Shown in pieces: positions 1 to 7,522 of a DNA stretch of 14,803 nt. Both the position numbers and the translations under genes were made by a program. Every line of letters starts with the position of its first letter. Positions within the stretch are counted from its first letter, which is position 1. The notes beneath the pieces are model-generated. The model did not search any database. It was given only the letters and a program-made list of their open reading frames with translations, and was not told the origin of the DNA. The stretch lies in contig JAGAFH010000194.1 in assembly GCA_017612755.1 (NCBI GenBank), forward strand, positions 1 through 14,803. Reading direction: 5' to 3'. Origin of the DNA: Clostridiales bacterium (GTDB lineage: Bacteria; Bacillota; Clostridia; Saccharofermentanales; Saccharofermentanaceae).

Positions 1-152
1 ATCTCAGAAACTCTGATAAAGCTGCTGCACTTTTTCTTACAGTCACTGCATACATATTCCTTATTCTTGATCTTGTCCCTGCTCATAGGGCCGCACTCTG
101 CACCACAGAGACAACATGTCTGCTTACCGAATAGATTACTGAAAAATCCCAT
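1..152 (-). CDS. DUF4428-like zinc-ribbon protein, 3' part outside window
   Basis: Reading the minus strand from the ATG at 152 gives 50 residues beginning MGFFSNLFGK and still open at the window edge. It has two cysteine pairs, C13-x2-C16 and C35-x2-C38, with extra Cys at 14, 20 and 42, the pattern of a small zinc ribbon. The opening resembles the DUF4428 family, in which a short N-terminal Zn-ribbon precedes other domains such as PH-like or short disordered tails; this family link is from memory of the consensus. A GGGAGG ribosome binding site lies at 161-166, eight bases from the start, which fixes the start codon. The gene is divergent from the RND exporter and shares its upstream region. 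The C-terminus and function are not visible. Confidence 0.75.
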   Translation of the reverse strand, partial: MGFFSNLFGKQTCCLCGAECGPMSRDKIKNKEYVCSDCKKKCSSFIRVSE

Positions 153-188
153 TTTGAAAACCTCCCGCTTTCTGGTTGTTATACCGTA

Positions 189-217
189 ATTATATCGGCC
201 CCCTTTTTGTGAGTAAT
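189..217 (-). promoter_or_regulatory. possible promoter for the zinc-ribbon gene
   Basis: On the minus strand a perfect TATAAT occurs at 194-189. The best -35 match 17 bp upstream (ATTACT, 217-212) is poor, three of six. The position, about 40 bases before the start codon, is sensible. An imperfectly placed inverted repeat AATCAT/ATGATT (215-220 and 229-234) overlaps the -35 area and could be an operator, but it is only 6 bp per arm. Confidence 0.35.
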
Positions 218-263
218 CATACATAAGGATGATTTTTTACAAGAAATCGAAAATAATACATAT

Positions 264-294
264 TTGACATCGCACTCGTAAAATGTCAGATAAT
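264..294 (+). promoter_or_regulatory. candidate sigma-A promoter for the RND gene
   Basis: A perfect TTGACA (264-269) is followed after 19 bp by GATAAT (289-294), five of six to TATAAT. The spacer is slightly long. It would give a leader of roughly 115 nt before the exporter start. The surrounding sequence is much more AT-rich than the coding regions, as expected for a promoter region. Confidence 0.45.
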
Positions 295-361
295 TCATCT
301 TTTCTCATCCTTTTCCCCAAATGAGATTAATTCTTTATTAATTAATAATAAAAAGATTGAA

Positions 362-389
362 TTGTTAACATACCCCTTGCTATTATTAT
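362..389 (+). promoter_or_regulatory. alternative proximal promoter for the RND gene
   Basis: TTGTTA (362-367) and TATTAT (384-389), 16 bp apart, are a four-of-six and five-of-six match to the sigma-A elements. Transcription would begin near 396, leaving a short leader that contains the GGAGGT ribosome binding site at 405-410. It competes with the TTGACA promoter further upstream; the sequence alone does not decide which is used. Confidence 0.3.
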
Positions 390-416
390 CAAGGTCTTTA
401 AGACGGAGGTCTTTTG

Positions 417-3400
417 ATGGAAAAACTGAGCGTAAAAAAGCCTTTTACCGTACTTGTCGCAACGATAATCATCATTGCGATGGGCTTTGTTTCGCTCACC
501 CATCTCTCCATGGACCTTCTTCCGGAGATCGACCTTCCCTATCTTATCGTTATAACCGCATATCCCGGAGCCAGCCCCGAAAAGATCGAGGACTCCGTTA
601 CCGTACCCATCGAAAACACCCTGGGTACCATCAACGGCATCAAGAACGTGTCTTCCACCAGTTCCGAGGACTACTCGGTAGTACAGCTGGAATTTGAAGA
701 CGGCACCGATATGAACGCGGCCACGGTCCGAGTGTCCGGAGCCCTCAACCAGCTGGAGTCTTCCCTTCCTGACGGAGCCATGACACCCAGCATCCTGGAG
801 ATCTCCCTGGATATGTTCGCCACCATGTATGTGGCGGTAGAAAAGGACGGCTACGATATATATGAACTTACAGACTTTGTTAACTACGAAGTCATTCCCT
901 ATATCTCAAGACAGGAAGGCGTCGCCAGCGTCACCACCGTAGGTCTGGTGGAAAAGAGCATCCAGGTGGAACTCAGCCAGGACAAGATCGATGCCCTCAA
1001 CGAGGACATCCTTCAGAAGACCAACGACTCCCTGGCAGATGCCCAGGAGATGCTGGACGATGCAAATGAACAGCTGGAAGATGCCCAGGCAGAACTTGAT
1101 TCAGCACAGGCAGGATTCGGAAATACTTTATCATCTACGCTCTTTTCCCAGCTGAACCTTCAGTCGGGAGATATGGCAGATGACCTGAAGGACGGCATAT
1201 CCCTTCTGAGGCAGCGGCTTTCCGCCTTAAGCTCAGGCCTGGATTCCGCCAGTACAACTGCAGATTCATCCCTGGCTACAGCCCAGGAAAATGTGGATGA
1301 TACCCTGGAGACATTAAATGCGGCCATCAAGCTTCAGACTGATGCCCAGGAGATCCTGACAGCCGCCCAGGAAAATGCGGATACCACCCAGGCAAACCTG
1401 GATGCCGCCACCTTCGCCCAGGATTCGGAAGAATACCTGGCACTTCTCCAGACTGTGACAGATGCCCAGACGGACCTTCAGCTGGCCCAGGATACTTACG
1501 ACCAGGCTTCCGAAGAAGTGGCTTCCGCCCAGACCGCCTACGACAGCGCGGTAGCGGCGCTGACCCAGGCTTCCATGGAAGGCCTCGGACTTACGCCGGA
1601 GCAGGCCGCCACCCTTATGGAAGATATCGCTGACCTGAATGATGACTTGAGCGACGCCTCCGACAACATCAACGGAGATACGGTGACAGATCTTGTCAGC
1701 ACGACCACAAACCTGGCAAGCCTTCTGGCAAGAGCTTCAAATATAATCACCCAGATCAGAAATGCCGACCCTCTCGGAACTATGGCCGATTCCCTGGACA
1801 ATGCGGATTCATCCCTTTCCGGAGTCAGTGATATGGTGGATTCCATCCCTGAGATGATCACGGGACTTCAGACCATGACTTCAGGTCTTACCCAGGCCCA
1901 GCTGGATGCGGCAGTCGCCTTCTCTACAGCTTCCGTACAGCTCTCGGATGCCAGGACACAGCTGGATGCTGCCCAGGCCCAGTATGATGCAGCAAGGGAG
2001 GAAGCTCTCAAGAGCGCAAACGTAGACGACTTTATTACTCCCCAGACACTTTCCCAGCTTATATATGCCCAGAACTTCTCCATGCCTATCGGATATATCG
2101 ATGACGAGGAAGATAACTCCTGGCTCCTCAGAGTGGGAGACGAGTTCGGAAGTGCGGAAGATATCGCCTCCTCCCTTCTTATGGACAATGACATTATCGG
2201 TACAATAAGGCTGGAGGATATCGCCGATATCACGGTGATTGACAATGCCGATGACAGCTATACGAAGCTCAACGGATCAGACGGCATCATCCTCTGTATC
2301 TACAAATCATCCAGCGCAGGAACAAATGACGTTTCAAAACTCTGTAATAAAGCCTTCGACACCCTGGCGGAGGATAACCCGGGGATGCACACCATCAATC
2401 TGGTGGACCAGGGAGTCTACATCTCCATGATCGTGGAGAGCGTTTTCCAGAGCATCATCATAGGCGCCCTACTGGCCATAATCATCCTGGCCATCTTCCT
2501 TAGGGATGTGAAACCGACTATCGTAGTCGCCATCTCCATTCCCCTTTCCGTACTCCTGGCTATAGTCCTTATGTACTTTACGGGACTGGAACTTAATATG
2601 ATGACATTGTCGGGCCTGTCCCTGGGTATAGGAATGCTGGTAGACAACTCGGTAGTCGTAATGGAGAATATCTTCAGGCTCAGGGGAAGGGGACTTCCCG
2701 CGCCCAGGGCCGCAGTACAGGGAGCAAAGCAGGTCAGAGGCTCCATCATCGCCTCTACCCTTACCACCATCTGTGTATTCTTCCCTGCCGTTTTCGCTAC
2801 GGGAACGGTCAAATCTCTTCTCTATCCTCTGGCCCTTTCGGTAGGCTACTGTCTGGTGGCTTCCCTTGTTATCGCCATGAGCGTAGTGCCGGCTTCCTGT
2901 TCCACTATCATGAAAAACACCACCCCCAAGGAGCATAAGCTTTTCGACAAGGTACTGGGGGTTTACGGCAAGAGCCTTTCCTGGTGCCTCAGATTTAAAG
3001 TAGTGCCCCTCATCATAGCCGTATCCCTTCTGGCCTTCTCCGTTTATGAAGTACTCCGGATGGGTATCGTATATATACCGGAGATAACGACTAACGAACT
3101 TAACATAACCATCGTCACCCCTGAGGAGATGACCCGTGAGGAGTCTTATCTCAAAGTTGACGAGATAATGGATGATATCCTTTCCGTTCAGGGCATAAAC
3201 GATATCGGTATCATGGACTCCGGAAGCACCACCAGCTTCCTGATGGCAGGTCTTTCCGACGACTCTTACGGGACATATGTATGCTACGCCCTGGCCGATG
3301 AGGGAGCCTCAGCCGAAAAGATGGCCCAGATCAGTTCAGATATTGAGAGCGCCACCTCAGATTCCGGATGTAAGATCACGGTCGAGACAGACTCCATGGG

Positions 3401-4700
3401 ATCCATGTCGTCCATGATGGGATCTTCCGGAGTATCGGTCCTGATCTACGGCAATAACTATGACGAACTTGAGCGGATCAGCGGAGATGTAAGGGAGATC
3501 TTAGAAGGACAGGAAGGACTTACCAAAGTGAGGGATTCCTTCGGCGAGGGAGATCCCACCCTTCAGGTCATCGTCGACCGTGACGCCGCCATGAGATATG
3601 GTCTTACGGTAGCCCAGATCTATGCCGGAATCGCAGGTCACACTTCCACATCAGTCACAGCCACCACCGTCACCATCGACGGCACCGAGATGAAGGTCAA
3701 TATCGTAGACAATACAGATACCATCACAAAAGAAGACCTGATGGATATAGAATTCGAAGAAGTGGATATGACCGGAGGAGCTGATACGGCCGACTATTCC
3801 GATATGGCTTCCGCCTTTGAGGATATGACGGAAGATGATGAGACTGATGAAGCTGAAGAAGAGGCCGCAGAAGAGGAAGAGGAGGAAGAAGAGAGCAAGA
3901 TCCACACCCTTTCAGAGTTTGCGGAAGTCATAGAGACCACATCCTCATCCTCCATCTCGAGAGAGAACCTCACCAGATATGTAACTGTTTCCGCTTCGGT
4001 GGAAGAAGGATATAATGCGACCCTTATCTCAAGAGAGCTGGGACCTAAGCTCGATGATTACAACGAGACCCTGGACAGAGGTTACTCAGTTGAGATCTCC
4101 GGCGAGTCCACGGAAGTCATGGAGATGGTAGTCCAGATGCTGGAGATGGCGGCTCTTGCCCTCCTGTTCATCTACCTGATCATGGTAGCCCAGTTCCAGA
4201 GCCTCCTGTCGCCCCTTATCATCCTGTTCACTATCCCCCTTGCCTTTACAGGAGGTCTTATCGGACTTCTTATTACAGGCATTCCCCTGTCCATGCTGTC
4301 CCTTCTGGGATTTGTCGTGCTGATGGGAACAGTCGTTAATAACGGTATCGTTTTCGTCGACTATGTAAACAGGCTCCGTATCGGCGGCCTTGAGAGAAGA
4401 GAGGCCCTTGTGGCCACAGGTATCACCAGGATGAGGCCTATCCTGATGACGGCCCTTACCACCATCCTCGCCATGTCCATGATGATCTTCGGATCCGGAA
4501 TGGCTTCCCAGCTGGGACGGGGAATGGCAGTGGTCATTGCGGCCGGACTTCTTTACGCCACCTTCATGACACTTTACATCGTACCCGTAATGTACGATAT
4601 ACTCTTTAAGAAGCAGCCCCTGGACGTAGATGTAGGTTCCGACATCGATGAGGCCATAAACGATGCGGCAGATTACCTTCAATCACATGCAAAAGCCTGA
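417..4700 (+). CDS. RND-family efflux transporter permease with long coiled-coil insertion
   Basis: A 1427-residue inner-membrane transporter of the RND superfamily (AcrB/HAE1-like). TM1 is at about residues 9-30, followed by a porter-type loop (YPGASPEKIED, residues ~50-60). TM2-TM6 begin near residue 671, and the C-terminal TM bundle runs from ~1240 to the end. The TM4 signature reads GMLVDNSVVVMEN, with D743-N744 where AcrB has two Asp. The TM10 site has N1308-N1309, where AcrB has Lys-Asn. Between ~199 and ~545 the first extracytoplasmic loop carries a ~345-residue Ala/Gln/Asp-rich helical insertion, so the protein is far longer than the usual ~1040 residues. A Glu-rich tract lies at ~1140-1160 in the second loop. 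I chose ATG 417 because GGAGGT at 405-410 is spaced six bases from it; a TTG codon at 414 sits too close. No adaptor (HlyD-type) or outer-membrane partner gene is nearby. Substrate unknown; drugs, lipids or peptides are possible. Confidence 0.93.
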   Translation: MEKLSVKKPFTVLVATIIIIAMGFVSLTHLSMDLLPEIDLPYLIVITAYPGASPEKIEDSVTVPIENTLGTINGIKNVSSTSSEDYSVVQLEFEDGTDMNAATVRVSGALNQLESSLPDGAMTPSILEISLDMFATMYVAVEKDGYDIYELTDFVNYEVIPYISRQEGVASVTTVGLVEKSIQVELSQDKIDALNEDILQKTNDSLADAQEMLDDANEQLEDAQAELDSAQAGFGNTLSSTLFSQLNLQSGDMADDLKDGISLLRQRLSALSSGLDSASTTADSSLATAQENVDDTLETLNAAIKLQTDAQEILTAAQENADTTQANLDAATFAQDSEEYLALLQTVTDAQTDLQLAQDTYDQASEEVASAQTAYDSAVAALTQASMEGLGLTPEQAATLMEDIADLNDDLSDASDNINGDTVTDLVSTTTNLASLLARASNIITQIRNADPLGTMADSLDNADSSLSGVSDMVDSIPEMITGLQTMTSGLTQAQLDAAVAFSTASVQLSDARTQLDAAQAQYDAAREEALKSANVDDFITPQTLSQLIYAQNFSMPIGYIDDEEDNSWLLRVGDEFGSAEDIASSLLMDNDIIGTIRLEDIADITVIDNADDSYTKLNGSDGIILCIYKSSSAGTNDVSKLCNKAFDTLAEDNPGMHTINLVDQGVYISMIVESVFQSIIIGALLAIIILAIFLRDVKPTIVVAISIPLSVLLAIVLMYFTGLELNMMTLSGLSLGIGMLVDNSVVVMENIFRLRGRGLPAPRAAVQGAKQVRGSIIASTLTTICVFFPAVFATGTVKSLLYPLALSVGYCLVASLVIAMSVVPASCSTIMKNTTPKEHKLFDKVLGVYGKSLSWCLRFKVVPLIIAVSLLAFSVYEVLRMGIVYIPEITTNELNITIVTPEEMTREESYLKVDEIMDDILSVQGINDIGIMDSGSTTSFLMAGLSDDSYGTYVCYALADEGASAEKMAQISSDIESATSDSGCKITVETDSMGSMSSMMGSSGVSVLIYGNNYDELERISGDVREILEGQEGLTKVRDSFGEGDPTLQVIVDRDAAMRYGLTVAQIYAGIAGHTSTSVTATTVTIDGTEMKVNIVDNTDTITKEDLMDIEFEEVDMTGGADTADYSDMASAFEDMTEDDETDEAEEEAAEEEEEEEESKIHTLSEFAEVIETTSSSSISRENLTRYVTVSASVEEGYNATLISRELGPKLDDYNETLDRGYSVEISGESTEVMEMVVQMLEMAALALLFIYLIMVAQFQSLLSPLIILFTIPLAFTGGLIGLLITGIPLSMLSLLGFVVLMGTVVNNGIVFVDYVNRLRIGGLERREALVATGITRMRPILMTALTTILAMSMMIFGSGMASQLGRGMAVVIAAGLLYATFMTLYIVPVMYDILFKKQPLDVDVGSDIDEAINDAADYLQSHAKA

Positions 4701-4739
4701 TAATTATGGTCATTTTCACGATACGGGCTTTCCTCCCTG

Positions 4740-4758
4740 CGGTGTTAAAATAACATCG
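4740..4758 (+). repeat. 8-bp hairpin between RND and BMP-like genes
   Basis: The 81-bp gap between the two plus-strand genes holds an inverted repeat, CGGTGTTA / TAACATCG, with a three-base AAA loop and one G-T pair. It ends 9 bases before the AGAAGGGA ribosome binding site of the next gene. No T-run follows, so it is not a classical terminator. It may modulate translation or mRNA stability of the downstream pair, or be chance. Confidence 0.4.
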
Positions 4759-4781
4759 CCTGAAGAAAGAAGGGACAGATA

Positions 4782-6758
4782 ATGCCAACTACTAACGAAG
4801 ATTATCTTAAAGCCAGGAAACTGGGAAACAAGGAATATCAGAAGGCCTTAAGCGAAGGCCACTATCCTTACCTGCCCGCTCTTGACTATATGGTGGGCAG
4901 CAGGACTACCATGATCGAGGAATCCGTGGGAACAAGGGAGATCCCTCTGTATCTCGTAGTCGGTACCGAGACAAAAGGCCGTCAGGACGCTTTTGCCAGA
5001 AACTTCATGCCTCTCTTAGGCCCTGAGACGGAGTTCGCCGCCAAGTGGATGAGCCTTATGAACTACCAGACGGAGCACGGTATCGACGATGCCATCAAGG
5101 TCACCGAGTTCATGGGCAAGTTCTATGTTGGCGAGGGAAACAAAAGGGTATCTGTCCTTAAGTTCCTGGAGCAGCCCACTATCCTTGCGACAGTAACAAG
5201 AGTACTGCCTCCCAAGTCCGACGACCCGGAGGTGATCATCTACTACGAATTTCTTAAGTTCTTCAAGTGCACCTCTATATACGACATTACCTTCTCCGAG
5301 CCCGGCTGCTACGACAAACTGGCGGAAGCCATGGGAAAGGACCTGGAGGAACCCTGGGACGAAGATACGCTCATGGATCTTAAGTCCGCATTCTATAACT
5401 TCACCCTTGCATATCTGGCAGGGGGCGGAAAGACCTTGTCCATCACGGTAGGAGATGCATTTCTTATCTATATCGGCATCTACAAATACGAGAGCCTGAT
5501 AAACACTCCTCCCGATGAGATCAAAAAGAATCTCACCCCCATCTGGCAGGAGATCAGGATCAAGGCCAACGGTGACCAGATAGCTTTCTCCGAGGAGCCC
5601 CAGCTTCAGAAGAAGAATGCGATCCCCATCATCGACACCCTCATTAAGAAGCCTTCCTACAGCGAAAAGAACCCTCTTAAGGTGCTTTTCCTCTACGAGG
5701 GAGATTCCAATAAATCCAGATGGGTAAACGGCCATGAAGAAGGAAGAAAATATCTGGAGGCCGCTTTCCCCGGCATAGTTAAGACCCTTACCTGCGAATG
5801 CAGCGTTGAAGAGGAGGAGTTCGACGAAGCTATCGATGCGGCAGCTGATGACGGCGCAGATCTTATCATCACCACCTCCCCGGTCCAGATGGAACCGGCC
5901 CTGAGCGCCGCCGTAAGACATCCCAACGTGAAGTTCCTGAACTGTTCCGTACATCTGTCCCACGGTCTTGTGAGGACTTACTACGGAAGGATGTACGAAG
6001 CCAAGTTCGTACTGGGAGTCATCGCCGCCACCCTGGCAAAAGACCACAGGATCGGATATGTATCCACCTATCCCATCTGCGGCAATATCGCCAACATAAA
6101 CGCCTTTGCCATCGGAGCCCAGATGATCGACCCCGAAGCAAAGATCTATCTCACCTGGTCCTGCCTTAAGGAGGGATACTGGAGAGAGTACATAAAGGAA
6201 AACGATCTGAGACTTGTGTCGGGACCTGACCTTATCAAGCCCCAGAACAAGAGCGATAACGAGTATGGCCTATATTCCGTTGACGACAACGGAGAGATAA
6301 CCAACCTGGCCTTCCCGGTCTGGAACTGGGGTAAGTACTACGAGCTCATAGTCCAGACTATCCTGAATAATGCCTGGGATGCCGAATCGGCTACCGGGGA
6401 AGGAGATGTTAAGGACAAGGCTGTCAACTACTGGTGGGGCATGACCTCGGGCGTTATCGACGTATTCCGCTGCGACACCATCCCCTATGCCACCAATAAG
6501 ATGGCATCGGCCATAAGAAAGACTATAACAGCTGATATCTGTAATCCCTTTGACGGAGAGCTCAGATCCCAGGAAGGCATAATAAAAAATGCCACAAGTC
6601 CCAGGCTTTCCAACGAAGAGATCATCAACATGAACTGGCTCAATGACAATGTCATAGGTTCCATTCCGACTTTCGAGGAGTTGACCGAAAATGCCCAGAA
6701 GACAGTTAAGGCCAACGGAATGCCTATCGTCGGAAGAGGAGGATCTGCAGCAACATGA
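4782..6758 (+). CDS. Cytoplasmic ParB-like / BMP-family (PnrA-like) fusion protein
   Basis: A 658-residue protein with two recognisable parts. Residues ~50-150 look like a ParB/Srx-type fold: a conserved LVVGTETKGRQDAFARNF stretch (57-74), then FYVGEGNKRVSVLKFL (114-129), close to the ParB box that reads G-x-R-R-x-x-A in classical members. A helical linker with an aromatic-rich segment follows (150-290). From K300 (KVLFLYEGD) to about 640 the sequence follows the BMP/PnrA/Med periplasmic-binding fold (PF02608), including a DDGADLIITTSP segment and a repeat around GVIAATLAKDHRIGYV. Known BMP proteins are lipoproteins that bind nucleosides for ABC import; this one has no signal peptide, no lipobox Cys and no transporter genes beside it, so it is probably cytoplasmic. 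The ATG is supported by AGAAGGGA at 4767-4774. It overlaps the phosphoesterase gene by 4 bp. I recall similar full-length proteins in Clostridia annotated only as BMP-family; the role is unknown to me. Confidence 0.85.
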   Translation: MPTTNEDYLKARKLGNKEYQKALSEGHYPYLPALDYMVGSRTTMIEESVGTREIPLYLVVGTETKGRQDAFARNFMPLLGPETEFAAKWMSLMNYQTEHGIDDAIKVTEFMGKFYVGEGNKRVSVLKFLEQPTILATVTRVLPPKSDDPEVIIYYEFLKFFKCTSIYDITFSEPGCYDKLAEAMGKDLEEPWDEDTLMDLKSAFYNFTLAYLAGGGKTLSITVGDAFLIYIGIYKYESLINTPPDEIKKNLTPIWQEIRIKANGDQIAFSEEPQLQKKNAIPIIDTLIKKPSYSEKNPLKVLFLYEGDSNKSRWVNGHEEGRKYLEAAFPGIVKTLTCECSVEEEEFDEAIDAAADDGADLIITTSPVQMEPALSAAVRHPNVKFLNCSVHLSHGLVRTYYGRMYEAKFVLGVIAATLAKDHRIGYVSTYPICGNIANINAFAIGAQMIDPEAKIYLTWSCLKEGYWREYIKENDLRLVSGPDLIKPQNKSDNEYGLYSVDDNGEITNLAFPVWNWGKYYELIVQTILNNAWDAESATGEGDVKDKAVNYWWGMTSGVIDVFRCDTIPYATNKMASAIRKTITADICNPFDGELRSQEGIIKNATSPRLSNEEIINMNWLNDNVIGSIPTFEELTENAQKTVKANGMPIVGRGGSAAT

Positions 6759-7360
6759 AGATCTTAGTAGTCGCAGACATCGAAGACAGACGTCTCTACG
6801 ACTTCTTCCGGAAAGACCGGGTGGAGGGAGTTGAGCTCATCGTCTCCTGCGGAGATGTTAAGAGTGACTACCTGGATTTTCTCATGACTATGGTAGGCGC
6901 CCCCATGATCTACATTATGGGTAACCACGACGATGATTTTATAAAGAAGCCCCCTCTGGGCGGCATCTGTATCGAAGATAAGATCTACAGGTTCAAAGGA
7001 TACAATTTTGCCGGTCTGGGCGGATGCCTCCGTTATAACAACAGGGTCAAGAATATGTACTCCCCTTTTGATATGAACTTCAGGGCTTCAAGACTTGCCG
7101 CCAAGTCCGCCTTAAGAGGAGGTATAGATGTTCTGGTGACCCACGCTCCCGCCAAGGGATACGGGGATCTGGAAGACCTGCCCCACAGGGGATTCGAAGC
7201 ATTCAACAGGCTTATGAAGATCACAATGCCCAGGTATATGGTCCACGGCCATGTCCATAAGAATTATGCCATGAACGTAAAGACTGAGACGGTCCACGAA
7301 AGCGGCACCGTCATCGTAAATGCCTACGGTTACCAAATAATAGAATTGCCGGATAAGTAA
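6755..7360 (+). CDS. Calcineurin-like metallophosphoesterase, YfcE/MJ0936-like size
   Basis: A 201-residue single-domain phosphoesterase. The metal-binding blocks appear in the right order: D8-x-E10 near the N-terminus (normally D-x-H), GDV at 33-35, GNHD at 56-59, THAP with H130, and HGHVH at 164-168. The only departure is Glu in place of the first-block His. I recall other Clostridia members of this subfamily with an acidic residue there, so it is probably a subfamily trait and not a broken gene. The enzyme likely hydrolyses a phosphodiester or phosphomonoester in the cytoplasm; the substrate cannot be read from the sequence. Its ATG overlaps the stop of the ParB-like/BMP gene (ATGA), with GGAGG at 6738-6742 twelve bases upstream, so translation is likely coupled. 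This close pairing suggests a shared ligand, possibly a nucleoside or nucleotide. Confidence 0.9.
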   Translation: MKILVVADIEDRRLYDFFRKDRVEGVELIVSCGDVKSDYLDFLMTMVGAPMIYIMGNHDDDFIKKPPLGGICIEDKIYRFKGYNFAGLGGCLRYNNRVKNMYSPFDMNFRASRLAAKSALRGGIDVLVTHAPAKGYGDLEDLPHRGFEAFNRLMKITMPRYMVHGHVHKNYAMNVKTETVHESGTVIVNAYGYQIIELPDK

Positions 7361-7370
7361 CTCTCAAAAA

Positions 7371-7390
7371 GATTCTCAGATTTGAGAATC
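7371..7390 (-). terminator. weak backup terminator hairpin
   Basis: GATTCTCA (7371-7378) and TGAGAATC (7383-7390) form a perfect 8-bp stem with a four-base loop. On the minus strand the stem is followed by a run of five T (7370-7366). It could stop leftward transcripts that pass the main terminator. On the plus strand there is no T-run after it. It begins 10 bases after the phosphoesterase stop. Confidence 0.45.
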
Positions 7391-7422
7391 AAAACCGGCT
7401 TTTCCGGGAATTGTTACAGATA

Positions 7423-7438
7423 TTCCCCAATCGGGGAA
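7423..7438. repeat. short GC-rich hairpin in convergent intergenic region
   Basis: TTCCCC (7423-7428) and GGGGAA (7433-7438) pair around a four-base AATC loop. There is no T-run on either side. It sits between the AT-rich hairpin at 7371-7390 and the main terminator, and may protect the 3' end of one of the convergent messages. Confidence 0.45.
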
Positions 7439-7449
7439 CGAAATTGCAA

Positions 7450-7494
7450 AAAACAGGGAATCCTTCCGCTATTGCGGAAAAGATTCCCTGTTTT
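7450..7494. terminator. strong bidirectional Rho-independent terminator
   Basis: A long hairpin with an outer 13-bp arm pair, AAAACAGGGAATC (7450-7462) and GATTCCCTGTTTT (7482-7494), and an inner 6-bp stem TTCCGC/GCGGAA (7464-7469 and 7474-7479) around a TATT loop. The arms end in A-run and T-run, so it terminates in both directions. It separates the plus-strand RND/BMP/phosphoesterase genes from the convergent minus-strand genes and lies 28 bases past the stop of the esterase gene. Confidence 0.88.
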
Positions 7495-7522
7495 AGTGCG
7501 AATCTATTAGTTTTTGGGGAAT

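Noticed and set aside
362..697. Plus-strand open frame of 111 codons overlapping the start of the RND gene
   Set aside because: It is an Arg/His-rich shadow frame that would start before the ribosome binding site of the exporter and has no site of its own.
5016..6047. Minus-strand open frame of 343 codons opposite the BMP-like gene
   Set aside because: The plus-strand frame carries clear domain matches, while this one has no motif, no ribosome binding site and crosses the conserved core in antisense.
4782..6758. Nucleoside ABC importer operon
   Set aside because: No permease or ATP-binding import subunit is next to it and the protein has no export signal.
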